A stretch of 64,000 bases of DNA from Desertimonas flava (GTDB lineage Bacteria; Actinomycetota; Acidimicrobiia; Acidimicrobiales; Ilumatobacteraceae): positions 1-64,000 of the forward strand of contig NZ_QKYK01000023.1 in the NCBI RefSeq assembly GCF_003426815.1, read 5' to 3'. Both the position numbers and the translations under genes were made by a program. The notes below the pieces were generated by a model. That model was given only the letters and a program-made list of their open reading frames with translations. It was not told the DNA's origin and searched no databases. This document shows positions 23,927-32,016 of this stretch, piece after piece; positions within the stretch are counted from its first letter, which is position 1; each line of letters begins with the position of its first letter.

Positions 23927-25075
23927 ATGGCTGAGGCATACATCGTTGAAGCGGTCCGCACCCCCGTTGGCAAGCGCGGCGGCGGCATGTCGAGACTCCA
24001 CCCCGCCGACCTCGGCGCGCTGGCGATCGGCGCCCTCGTCGAGCGCAGCGGCATCGACCCGGCGGCCGTCGACGACGTGGTCTTCGGCAACGTCAACTCG
24101 GTCGGTCCGCAGGGCGGCGACATCGCCCGCACCTGCTGGCTCGCCGCCGGGCTCCCGCAGCACGTGCCGGGCGTGACGATCGACCGGCAGTGCGGCTCGG
24201 CCCAACAGGCGGTGCACTTCGCGGCCCAGGCCGTGATGTCGGGGACCATGGACCTCGTCGTCGCCGGCGGCGTCGAGAGCATGACCACCGTGCCCCTGAC
24301 CGCCGCGTCCGACGCCGGGGCGGCCCTCGGGTTCGAGGACCCGTTCACCACGTCGCAGGGCTGGCTGGAGCGCTTCGGCAACGGCGAGGTGAGCCAGTTC
24401 GCCGGCGCCGAGCTGATGTGCGACAAGTGGGACATCTCCCGCGAGGAGATGGAGACCTTCGCCATCGAATCGCACGAGCGGGCCCTGCGGGCCCAGGCCG
24501 AGGGTCGATTCGACAACGAGATCGTGCCGTTCGGCGAGATCACCCGCGACGAGGGGCCCCGCGAGCCGAATGTCGAGAAGATCCGCTCCCTCGCCACCCT
24601 CACCGAGGGCGGGCGGATCACGGCGGCCGTGGCCAGCCAGATCTCCGACGGGTCAGCCGCCCTGCTCGTCGCCGGCGAGCAGGCGGTGAAGGACCACGGG
24701 CTCACCCCGCGGGCCCGGATCCACCACCTCACGGTGCTGGCCGACGACCCGATCATGATGCTGTCCGCGCCGATCCCGGCGACGCAGCGAGCGCTGGCCC
24801 GCACCGGTCTGTCCACCGACGACATCGACCTCGTCGAGATCAACGAGGCCTTCGCCCCGGTCGTCCTGGCCTGGCTCAAGGAGACCGGGTTCGATCACGC
24901 CAAGGTCAACGTCAACGGCGGCGCCATCGCCCTCGGTCACCCCCTCGGCGCCACCGGCGCCCGCCTCATGACGACGCTGCTCAACGAGCTCGAGCGCACC
25001 GGCGGCCGCTACGGCCTGCAGACGATGTGCGAGGGCGGCGGCCAGGCCAACGTGACGATCATCGAACGGCTCTGA
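23927..25075 (+). CDS. Acetyl-CoA acetyltransferase (thiolase)
   Basis: 382 residues. The nucleophile Cys is in DRQCGSAQQAVH; the C-terminal catalytic motifs are NEAFAPV, GGAIALGHPLGATGAR and MCEGGGQ (second Cys). It either cleaves 3-ketoacyl-CoA or condenses acetyl-CoA. MeaB and NifU genes follow, and an enoyl-CoA hydratase is nearby, so a fatty-acid or propionyl-CoA catabolic role is plausible. CAGGCT lies 6 bases before ATG 23927, consistent with leaderless transcription. Confidence 0.93.
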   Translation: MAEAYIVEAVRTPVGKRGGGMSRLHPADLGALAIGALVERSGIDPAAVDDVVFGNVNSVGPQGGDIARTCWLAAGLPQHVPGVTIDRQCGSAQQAVHFAAQAVMSGTMDLVVAGGVESMTTVPLTAASDAGAALGFEDPFTTSQGWLERFGNGEVSQFAGAELMCDKWDISREEMETFAIESHERALRAQAEGRFDNEIVPFGEITRDEGPREPNVEKIRSLATLTEGGRITAAVASQISDGSAALLVAGEQAVKDHGLTPRARIHHLTVLADDPIMMLSAPIPATQRALARTGLSTDDIDLVEINEAFAPVVLAWLKETGFDHAKVNVNGGAIALGHPLGATGARLMTTLLNELERTGGRYGLQTMCEGGGQANVTIIERL

Positions 25076-25084
25076 CCGAGCGGC

Positions 25085-25459
25085 GTGGGTGGAATGATCA
25101 CGGGGGTCGGCTGGTTGAATGGAAGCATCAGCACGACGACATCACCCTCCGAGTCGCCGGTCACCTCTGAGTCGTCCGGCGCGACCTCCGCGATGCGGGC
25201 CATGGTGGAGAAGACCATCGAGGTCATCCGACCGGCGCTCAAGGCCGACAACGGCGACATCATCCTGCACGACGTCGACGAGACCACCGGTGTCGTCACC
25301 GTCGAGCTGATCGGCGCGTGCGTGGGCTGCCCGGCGTCGACGCAGACGATGCAGGCCGGAATCGAGCGGATCATGCGTGACCGTGTCGACGGTGTGACAT
25401 CGGTCGTGAACCTGGCCGACGTCGCCGACACCGGCGACGCCACCGGTTTCGCCGGCTGA
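25085..25459 (+). CDS. NifU C-terminal-domain Fe-S scaffold protein
   Basis: 124 residues from GTG 25085 (121 from ATG 25094). About 35 Ser/Thr-rich residues precede a NifU/Nfu domain: VEKTIEVIRPALKADNGDI and GACVGCPASTQTMQAGIE with the CxxC that binds a [4Fe-4S] cluster at the dimer interface. It delivers clusters to apo-proteins. It starts 9 bases after the thiolase, with meaB 26 bases downstream. The exact start is uncertain because the extension is poorly conserved. Confidence 0.85.
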   Translation: MGGMITGVGWLNGSISTTTSPSESPVTSESSGATSAMRAMVEKTIEVIRPALKADNGDIILHDVDETTGVVTVELIGACVGCPASTQTMQAGIERIMRDRVDGVTSVVNLADVADTGDATGFAG

Positions 25460-25485
25460 CCGTCCGGGCTGGTACACCTCCCCAC

Positions 25486-26448
25486 ATGACGGCCGTTCCG
25501 CGCGACCCTGAAGCCCTGTTCGACGCCGCGGTCGGCGGCAGCCGCCCGGCGCTGGCGCGGCTGCTGTCATTGGTGGAGCGCGGCGGTGACGGGGCGCGCG
25601 AGATCAGCCGCCGGGCCGCGCCGCGATCGGGGAACGCCTACACCGTCGGCCTGACGGGGGCGCCCGGCGCCGGGAAGAGCACGCTCACCAGCGCCGTCGT
25701 CAGCCACCTCCGCAGCCAGGGGGAGCAGGTCGCCGTGCTCGCCATCGACCCGTCGTCCCCGTTCACCGGAGGGGCGATCCTCGGTGACCGGGTCCGGATG
25801 CAGGAGCACGCCACCGACGACGGCGTGTTCATCCGCTCGATGGCGACTCGCGGCCACCTCGGCGGCCTGTCGCTGGCCACGCCCGAGGCCGTGAGGCTGT
25901 TCGATGCCGTCGGTCACCGCCTCGTCCTGGTCGAGACGGTCGGGGTCGGTCAGGTCGAGGTGGAGGTGGCCGGCAAGGCCGACACCACGGTCGTCGTGGT
26001 GAACCCGGGCTGGGGCGACAGCGTGCAGGCCAACAAGGCCGGGCTGATGGAGGTGGCGGACGTCTTCGTCATCAACAAGGTCGATCGCGACGGCGCCGAA
26101 CAGACACGCCAGGACCTGGAGCAGATGCTCGACCTCGCCGGCCACGTCGCCGAGGGCGGCTGGCGTCCACCGATCGTGTCGACCGTCGCCACCACCGGCG
26201 CCGGCGTCGCCGACGTCTGGAACGCGGTGAACGCCCATCGCCGCCACGCCGAGGCCAGCGGTGAGCTGGAGCGTCGCCGGGCGTTCCGAGCCGCCGACGA
26301 GCTCCGCGAGGTCGTGGCACGCCGGCTCGACCAGCGGGCGCGCGAGCTGTGTGGCCAGGAGCGATGGAACCAGCTGACCGCCGACGTCGTGGCTCGGAGG
26401 GTCGACCCGTGGACCGCCGCGGACGAGATGATCGGTACGGAGCGCTAG
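25486..26448 (+). CDS. meaB: Methylmalonyl-CoA mutase-associated GTPase MeaB
   Basis: 320 residues. G-domain motifs in order: LTGAPGAGKSTL (P-loop), AIDPSSPFTGGAILGDRVRM, LVETVGVGQVEVEV (switch region), INKVDRDGAEQ (G4). This is the SIMIBI-class chaperone that gates cobalamin loading of methylmalonyl-CoA mutase and protects it. The mutase genes are not in the window. TACACC lies 7 bases before ATG 25486. Its last 19 coding and stop bases are duplicated directly after the stop. Confidence 0.94.
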   Translation: MTAVPRDPEALFDAAVGGSRPALARLLSLVERGGDGAREISRRAAPRSGNAYTVGLTGAPGAGKSTLTSAVVSHLRSQGEQVAVLAIDPSSPFTGGAILGDRVRMQEHATDDGVFIRSMATRGHLGGLSLATPEAVRLFDAVGHRLVLVETVGVGQVEVEVAGKADTTVVVVNPGWGDSVQANKAGLMEVADVFVINKVDRDGAEQTRQDLEQMLDLAGHVAEGGWRPPIVSTVATTGAGVADVWNAVNAHRRHAEASGELERRRAFRAADELREVVARRLDQRARELCGQERWNQLTADVVARRVDPWTAADEMIGTER

Positions 26449-26475
26449 CGACGATCGGTACGGAGCGCTAGCGGA
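26430..26475. repeat. 23-bp tandem duplication covering the meaB stop codon
   Basis: Copies at 26430-26452 and 26453-26475 differ only in the last two bases. Each holds ATCGGTACGGAGCGC, then TAG (stop at 26446-26448) and CG. CGCTAGCG, an 8-base palindrome, occurs in both, so the two copies can pair. It occupies most of the 41-base spacer to the convergent AbiEi-like gene. Confidence 0.95.
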
Positions 26476-26489
26476 AGCTGTACCGAGCG

Positions 26490-27122
26490 TCAGGCCACGC
26501 GCGTGCGTGCGGCCAGTTCGTCGAGGAGGTCGAGGAGCAGGCCGGGCCCGGACCGACCGGGTTCCTGCCACTGCTGTGCGACCGAGCGGATCGCCGCCGC
26601 GGGGACCCCGCGGCCGAGGGCGTCGGCCAGGGCACCGATGAGCGTGGCCCGGGACGTCGTGGGGGCGATCAGGGCGAGCGTCAGGGGGAGCGACGTGACC
26701 GGGATCGGTCCGATGCGACCGACGTGCTCGCGCACCGGACCGCGGGAATAGTGCCGGGTGACGGGCAGCTTCGCGGAGAGGTGGGCGCCCCGCTCGCCTA
26801 CGACGTCGAGTCCTCGATGGTCCGCGAACCCGGCGAGGCGGTGAAGGCGCGCCGCCGTGCCGTGGGAGACGGCGATGACGCCGGGGCGCAGGGCGGCCGC
26901 CATCGCCGTCGCCGGGAACGAGAGCCGGACTCCACCAGCGGCGAGGACTCCCGGGAGTGCCTCGGCCAGGGCTCCCTCTCGTTGGAGGCGGCGCTCCACG
27001 GCCCGCGACACGCCGAGGGCGCGAGCCTGCGTCGTCGACGCGACGCCCAGCTGCTCGGCCATCAGGGCGAAGAGCGCGGCGGGTCCCTGGCATCCGTCCG
27101 TGGCATTCGATGGGATCTTCAT
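26490..27122 (-). CDS. AbiEi-antitoxin-like domain protein
   Basis: 210 residues. The N-terminal winged helix LMAEQLGVASTTQARALGVSRAVERRLQREGALAEALPGVL, followed by VSHGTAARLHRLAGF, matches the type IV antitoxin AbiEi-like N-terminal domain widespread in actinobacteria. No AbiEii nucleotidyltransferase toxin lies next to it, so this is an orphan. The C-terminal part (ALADALGRGVPAAAIRSVAQQW) is not recognised and lacks a nuclease motif. Start at ATG 27122 is moderate; a GGAGG lies just upstream. It is divergent from the enoyl-CoA hydratase. Confidence 0.65.
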   Translation of the reverse strand: MKIPSNATDGCQGPAALFALMAEQLGVASTTQARALGVSRAVERRLQREGALAEALPGVLAAGGVRLSFPATAMAAALRPGVIAVSHGTAARLHRLAGFADHRGLDVVGERGAHLSAKLPVTRHYSRGPVREHVGRIGPIPVTSLPLTLALIAPTTSRATLIGALADALGRGVPAAAIRSVAQQWQEPGRSGPGLLLDLLDELAARTRVA

Positions 27123-27188
27123 GCCCTCCGGTGCGTCGCCGGCGCGGCGAAACGGAAAAGATTCTTGGCGGCCTGCGAAGATGGCTGC

Positions 27189-27962
27189 GTGTATGAACTG
27201 TTGACGCTCGAACGCGGTGACGACGGAGTGGCGGTGCTCACCCTCAGCAACGGCAAGATCAACGCACTGTCCGGTGCGTTGCTCGCCGAGATCGCCGCCG
27301 CGGCCGCCGAACTCGCCGCCGAACCGCCGGGGGCGCTGATCGTCACCGGTGGCGAACGCATCTTCGCCGCCGGCGCCGACATCTCCGAGTTCGGCGGCCC
27401 CGAAGAGGCGCGCGCGATCACCGCCAACTTCCACGCCGCGCTCGACGCGATCGCCGCCCTGCCCCGCTTCACCATCGCTGCGGTCGCCGGTTACGCGCTG
27501 GGCGGTGGGTGCGAGCTGGCCCTGGCGTGCGACTACCGGATCGTCGGAGCCCGCGCCGTGTTCGGTCAGCCCGAGATCCTGCTCGGCATCATCCCCGGCG
27601 GCGGTGGGACCCAGCGCCTCGCCCGGGTCGTCGGGCCGAGCCGGGCGAAGGAGATGTGCGTCACCGGTCGGCAGGTGGCTGCCGACGAGGCCCTGCGCAT
27701 CGGTCTCGCCGACGAGGTGGTCGACGGCGATCCCCACGAACGCGCCCGCGCGCTGGCCGCCGAGGTCGCCAAGGGAGCGCTCACCGCGCAGGCGATCACC
27801 AAGCGCGTGATCGACGCCGGCCTCGCCGCCCCGTCACTCGCCGACGGGCTCGCCCTCGAGCGCGACGCCTTCGCCGAGGTCTTCGCAACGGACGACGCCC
27901 GCATCGGCGTCGCCAGCTTCCTCGAGCACGGGCCAGGGAAGGCGACGTTCACCGGGCACTGA
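27189..27962 (+). CDS. Enoyl-CoA hydratase/isomerase family protein
   Basis: 257 residues. The crotonase fold is clear: oxyanion-hole segments FAAGADISEF and ALGGGCELALACDYRI, and FGQPEILLGIIPGGGGTQRL. Both catalytic Glu (GGCE and QPE, 20 residues apart) are present, supporting true hydratase activity in beta-oxidation. GTG 27189 lies 6 bases after GAAGAT, consistent with leaderless transcription. It is divergent from the AbiEi-like gene. Confidence 0.93.
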   Translation: MYELLTLERGDDGVAVLTLSNGKINALSGALLAEIAAAAAELAAEPPGALIVTGGERIFAAGADISEFGGPEEARAITANFHAALDAIAALPRFTIAAVAGYALGGGCELALACDYRIVGARAVFGQPEILLGIIPGGGGTQRLARVVGPSRAKEMCVTGRQVAADEALRIGLADEVVDGDPHERARALAAEVAKGALTAQAITKRVIDAGLAAPSLADGLALERDAFAEVFATDDARIGVASFLEHGPGKATFTGH

Positions 27963-27978
27963 CGACCCGCTGGGGTCG
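27963..27978. terminator. Hairpin between enoyl-CoA hydratase and hcp genes
   Basis: CGACCC-GCTG-GGGTCG starts at the base after the hydratase stop; it is a perfect 6-bp stem in a 27-base convergent spacer. Confidence 0.65.
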
Positions 27979-27989
27979 TGCCGCAGCCG

Positions 27990-28451
27990 CTACGGATGGG
28001 AGAACGACGTCTGCGCGCCCGCTGACCCGTCGGGGCGCTGTGTGGTGTAGGTGATCGAGAACTCCCGATAGGCGATCGCCAGCTCCTCGATCGGCTCGTC
28101 GTCGGACTCGCCGTGCTCGACGCTGGCGATCGTCACGTCGCCCAGTTCGTAGCGGACGAAGGCAAACGGTTGGTCGGCGCTTGCGCGCACACCGGTCAGC
28201 ACGGCGTTCCGATGATGGCGACCTCTGACGCACGACTCGATGAGCTCCGGCGACGCCTGGCTGACGGGCGTGACCACCTGGAGCTCGTCGAAGTCGGGCC
28301 GTCCGGCGCGTCCGCCACCGCCGCCTGAACCACCCGACGTCGACGTCGACACACCCCAGCTCCACGTGATCACCTCGATCTCCCCGACGTGGTCCACCTG
28401 GGTGGCCCCGCCGTCGATCCCGTCGATGCGCAAGAAGTAGTCACTGGCCAT
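27990..28451 (-). CDS. Hcp-family (type VI secretion tube-like) protein, orphan
   Basis: 153 residues. Hcp signatures: DYFLRIDGIDGGATQVDHVGEIEVITWSWG written in two parts here (DYFLRIDGIDG, then GEIEVITWSWG), VSQASPELIESCVRGRHH, and the C-terminal EELAIAYREFSITYTTQ. Hcp rings form the tube of type VI secretion systems. No sheath, baseplate, VgrG or ATPase gene is near, and actinobacteria do not carry classical T6SS. Orphan Hcp-like proteins occur in this phylum with unknown role. A Gly-rich insertion (about residues 40-48) replaces the usual extended loop. Confidence 0.85.
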   Translation of the reverse strand: MASDYFLRIDGIDGGATQVDHVGEIEVITWSWGVSTSTSGGSGGGGGRAGRPDFDELQVVTPVSQASPELIESCVRGRHHRNAVLTGVRASADQPFAFVRYELGDVTIASVEHGESDDEPIEELAIAYREFSITYTTQRPDGSAGAQTSFSHP

Positions 28452-28503
28452 GTCACACCGTCGCCGCGTCGCTCGGCGGGTGCAACCGATTTCGGTCAGG
28501 TCG

Positions 28504-30975
28504 TCAGGCCCACGTCGCGAGGCCGAGGTCGAACGGCGACGCCAGGGCCTCGTGGACGGGAAGCACCCGAGCCGTCACCCCGTACGAGCCGGGCGCGCTG
28601 AGGGAGATGTCGCCGCGGTACGTGCCGTCACCCATCGGCTGGAGCTGCACGGCTTCGGGCCGGCCGCTGAACTCTCCGTCGGTGCCGACGATGCCGTGCA
28701 TCGCCTCCACGCGGACGTCTGCCGGGTCGAGACCGTCGAGATCGACCGTGGCCGTGACCGCCCGCGTCGTGCCGGTGTCACCGGCACTGGAGTCGACATC
28801 GACCGCCGTGATCCGGATGCCCGGCCACGCGGTTCGGATGCGTGACCGCCAGTCGGCCAGCGCGGCGGCGACGGCGTCGTTCGACGCAGTCAGCGCTCGG
28901 GAGTCGGCGGCTGCCGGCTCGTACAGGTCGGTCACGTAGTCGCGAACCATGCGGGCGGCGATCACGCGGGGCCCGAGCGTGGCCCACGACTCCTGGATCA
29001 TCTCCACCCAGGCCCGCGGCAGGCCGCCGGACGTGCGCTCGTAGAACGTCGGGATCACCTGGTCCTCGAGGACGGAGAACAGGCTGGCGCACTCGCGCTC
29101 GTCGCGGCGTTCCAGGTCGGGATCGTTCTCGGCCGACTCGATCGCCCAGCCGTTGCCCGGGCTGTAGCACTCGTTCCACCACCCGTCGAGGATCGAGCAG
29201 TTGAGGGCGCCGTTCAACGCCGCCTTCATGCCGCTCGTGCCGCACGCTTCGAGCGGCCTCCGGGGTGTGTTCAACCACACGTCGCAGCCGTGGTACATCT
29301 CGCGGGCGATGGCGATGTCGTAGTCGGTGAGGAACACGAACCGATGACGCACCTTGCCCTTGCGGGCGAACTGCTCGATCTTCTGGATCAGCTGCTTGCC
29401 AGGTGTGTCGGCCGGGTGCGCCTTGCCGGCGAACACGAACTGCACGGGCCGGTCGGCGTCGTCGAGCAGGGCCATCAGGCGATCGGGCTGCGAGAGCAGC
29501 AACGTCGCCCGCTTGTAGGTGGCGAAGCGCCGAGCGAAGCCGATGGTGAGGGTGTCGGGGTTGAGCACGCCGCCACCGAGCAGGCCGCGGACGAATCGGA
29601 CCAGACCGCGACGGCCGGCGACCATCGTGTCCCAGATCTCGGCCGGGTCCATGTCGCGCACGTTGGCCCAGCGGTCGGCACCGGCCGATGACCAGTCGTC
29701 GCCGATCGCCCGCGACAGCAGGGCGTCGACGCGGAGCGACGTCCACGACCTGCCGTGCACCCCGTTGGTGATCGAGCCGATCGGCACCTCCTCGGTGTCG
29801 ACGCCGGGCCACAGGCCGTGGAACATCGCCTGGCTCACCGTGCCGTGCAGCTCGGCGACGCCGTTGGACCGGGCCGCCAGCCGCAGGCCCATGACCGCCA
29901 TGTTGAACTTCTTGTCCTCGTCCGCAACGTCCGCCTCGTCGGGGCTCTCGCCGATGGCGAAGAGCTCGTCGATCGACACGCCGCACTCTTCGGCGAACCC
30001 CGAGAAGTACCGCTCGATCAGCGTGCGCTCGAAGCGGTCGATCCCGGCGGGGACCGGGGTATGGGTGGTGAACACCCCACCGCCCCGGACGGCCTCGACG
30101 GCGGCGGCGAACGGTGTGCCCGACGCGACGTGCTCGCGGATGCGCTCGAGCCCGAGGAACCCGGCGTGGCCTTCGTTGGTGTGGAAGACCTGCGGGTGGA
30201 TGTCGAGCGCCCGGAGGGCCCGGACGCCGCCGATGCCGAGCACGATCTCCTGGCGAAGACGGTGGTGATTGTCGCCGCCGTAGAGGCGGTCGGTGATGGC
30301 GACGGCGTCGGGGGAGTTGCCCTCGACGTCGGTGTCGAGCAGGTAGAGGTCGACCTTGCCGACCTGGGCGCGCCACACGCGGGCGCTGACGTCGTCGCCG
30401 GCCATGTCGATGGTGACGACGACACCCGTGTCCGTGAGGCCGAGCGACTCCGGATCGAGGTTGACCGTCAGCTCCTGCTGCCAGCCCTCGGCGTCGAGCT
30501 CCTGGTGGAAGTAGCCCTCGGTGTAGAGCAGGCCGACGCCGACCAGCGGCACGCCGAGGTCCGACGAGGCCTTGAGGTGGTCGCCGGCGAGCACGCCGAG
30601 GCCGCCCGAGTACTGCGGGAGGGCCTCGGTGAGACCGAACTCCGGCGAGAAGTACGCAACGGCGCCGAGCGGCGAGTCGGTGCGGGTGGCGAACCACGTC
30701 GGCCCGGTGATCGCCGCGTCGAGCCGGCCCTTGGCGGCGGCGAGATCACGCACGATCGACTGGTCGGCGGCGAGTGCCTCGAGTCGCTCGGATGGTGTGG
30801 TGCGCACCATGTGGGCGGGGTGGGCCTCGTCGGCGGTCCATCCCGGCCAGATGCGCTCGAAGAGGCGCACCAGCTCCCGGTCCCACGCCCAGTGCAGGTT
30901 CGTGGCCAACTCCGGCAGGGCCGCGAGGGCCTCGGGGATGGCGGGACGGACCTCGAAGCGGCGAACGGGACGCAT
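28504..30975 (-). CDS. glgP: Alpha-glucan (glycogen) phosphorylase, GT35
   Basis: 823 residues. The N-terminal DUF3417 domain (residues ~10-120: LPELATNLHWAWDRE) marks the short bacterial/archaeal phosphorylase type. GT35 core: YFSPEFGLTEALPQYSGGLG, HTNEGHAGFL, and the PLP-Lys segment EACGTSGMKAALNGAL. It releases glucose 1-phosphate from glycogen or maltodextrin. Together with the GT4 synthase, malEFG and GH13 genes it forms a glycogen/maltodextrin island. Confidence 0.95.
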   Translation of the reverse strand: MRPVRRFEVRPAIPEALAALPELATNLHWAWDRELVRLFERIWPGWTADEAHPAHMVRTTPSERLEALAADQSIVRDLAAAKGRLDAAITGPTWFATRTDSPLGAVAYFSPEFGLTEALPQYSGGLGVLAGDHLKASSDLGVPLVGVGLLYTEGYFHQELDAEGWQQELTVNLDPESLGLTDTGVVVTIDMAGDDVSARVWRAQVGKVDLYLLDTDVEGNSPDAVAITDRLYGGDNHHRLRQEIVLGIGGVRALRALDIHPQVFHTNEGHAGFLGLERIREHVASGTPFAAAVEAVRGGGVFTTHTPVPAGIDRFERTLIERYFSGFAEECGVSIDELFAIGESPDEADVADEDKKFNMAVMGLRLAARSNGVAELHGTVSQAMFHGLWPGVDTEEVPIGSITNGVHGRSWTSLRVDALLSRAIGDDWSSAGADRWANVRDMDPAEIWDTMVAGRRGLVRFVRGLLGGGVLNPDTLTIGFARRFATYKRATLLLSQPDRLMALLDDADRPVQFVFAGKAHPADTPGKQLIQKIEQFARKGKVRHRFVFLTDYDIAIAREMYHGCDVWLNTPRRPLEACGTSGMKAALNGALNCSILDGWWNECYSPGNGWAIESAENDPDLERRDERECASLFSVLEDQVIPTFYERTSGGLPRAWVEMIQESWATLGPRVIAARMVRDYVTDLYEPAAADSRALTASNDAVAAALADWRSRIRTAWPGIRITAVDVDSSAGDTGTTRAVTATVDLDGLDPADVRVEAMHGIVGTDGEFSGRPEAVQLQPMGDGTYRGDISLSAPGSYGVTARVLPVHEALASPFDLGLATWA

Positions 30976-30986
30976 GCCGCGGGAGA

Positions 30987-31787
30987 CTAGCGAGCAGTCC
31001 GCCGACGCGCTCGGGGAACCCCTCGCTGGGCGACGGCCGACCGACGGCGTTCGATCGCTGCGACGACCATGTCGATCGTGCCCTCGAAGTCGTCATCGAG
31101 TTGCGCCTCGCCGATCCGCTTCACGGCGATGCCGACGGCGTCGGCCGCGTCGTCGCGCCGGTTGTCGTTCGCCGCCCCTTCGAGCGTGCGGTGCTCGGGA
31201 TGGACGTCGACCTCGAGCGCCCATCGCAGGTCGGGGAGGGCGATGTCGAAGGCGGCCGGTCCGTACACCGGCAGGATCTGGGGCCACTGACGCACCAGCC
31301 CCTCCACGCCGCGGTCGCACAGGGCGTCGTACACGTCCCGTTCCGGGTCCGAGGCACCGGGCCGGCCGGGATGCCGCCGGTCGAGCACTCGCAGGAACCG
31401 TCGAACCCACTCGCGGCCCGGACCGGCGAGACGCTCCGCCGTCCGTCGGAGAGCGGCCTCCGTGCAGTACTTCTTGGCGATCGCATCGTCGACCATCGAG
31501 GCGAGAGCGTTGTTGCCGAGATGGCGGGTCATCAACACGACGCTGACGGTCGGCCCGGACACGACCATGTCGGCCCGGCCTGCGCACAGCGCCGTGCATC
31601 GCCCGGCCTCGTCCAGGTCGGTTCCGGCAAACTGGTAGACGCCGACGATGACTCGCCGCAGGATGCGGTTTCGAACGAGGCGTTCGCGCTGGGTGGTGGA
31701 GATGCCGGCGTCGGCGAGCGCCTGGTTGGTGATGGTGCCCCGGTGGTGCCGTAGCCAGTGGGTGGCTTCGGCCGTCAATCTGCTCAC
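30987..31787 (-). CDS. AbiEi-like winged helix fused to DUF559 nuclease-like domain
   Basis: 266 residues. N-terminal ~60 residues: HRGTITNQALADAGISTTQ, LVRNRILRRVIVGVY (AbiEi-type winged helix). C-terminal ~110 residues: AFDIALPDLRWALEVDVHPEH and a following Asn/Arg helix, the DUF559/Vsr-like restriction-endonuclease-fold arrangement (D...ExD). This domain pair is common in actinobacteria, and its role, possibly DNA processing or defence, is unproven. GTG 31787 has an AAGGGG site. It sits between the glycogen phosphorylase and synthase genes like an insertion. Confidence 0.75.
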   Translation of the reverse strand: MSRLTAEATHWLRHHRGTITNQALADAGISTTQRERLVRNRILRRVIVGVYQFAGTDLDEAGRCTALCAGRADMVVSGPTVSVVLMTRHLGNNALASMVDDAIAKKYCTEAALRRTAERLAGPGREWVRRFLRVLDRRHPGRPGASDPERDVYDALCDRGVEGLVRQWPQILPVYGPAAFDIALPDLRWALEVDVHPEHRTLEGAANDNRRDDAADAVGIAVKRIGEAQLDDDFEGTIDMVVAAIERRRSAVAQRGVPRARRRTAR

Positions 31788-31887
31788 GGTGTGACCCCTT
31801 CGTCGAATCGGTTGACGCAACGGGGGATGTCGGGTGCCTCTCATCATGGCGATGGGGTGTGACATCGACCGGCCCGCCCCACCGGTG

Positions 31888-31987
31888 GTGTTCACCACCC
31901 GCAGGTACTGCGGGACCCGCTCACCGGACCGGGCGACCGCCTGCAGGTTGTGTTCACCACCCGCAGTTACTGCGGGTTGTGTTCACT
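31888..31987. repeat. Paired 27-bp repeats with hairpin cores downstream of the glycosyltransferase
   Basis: Two near-identical 27-base copies (31888-31914 and 31950-31976, one mismatch), each containing TTCACCACCCGCAG and the stem CCCGCAG-N3-CTGCGGG, are 62 bases apart. A further GTTGTGTTCAC follows at 31977-31987, making a longer imperfect palindrome with the start of copy 2. They lie between two minus-strand genes in a 229-base gap; the rest shows nothing recognisable. Confidence 0.85.
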
Positions 31988-32016
31988 TCCGGCATGCAGG
32001 CCGGCAGGGGACCCGG

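Noticed and set aside
26430-31787. A complete AbiE toxin-antitoxin system
   Set aside because: Neither AbiEi-like gene has an adjacent nucleotidyltransferase toxin, so only the domain is called.
31888-31976. A minimal CRISPR array
   Set aside because: Only two repeat copies with a 35-base spacer and no cas genes; the repeats are hairpin elements.
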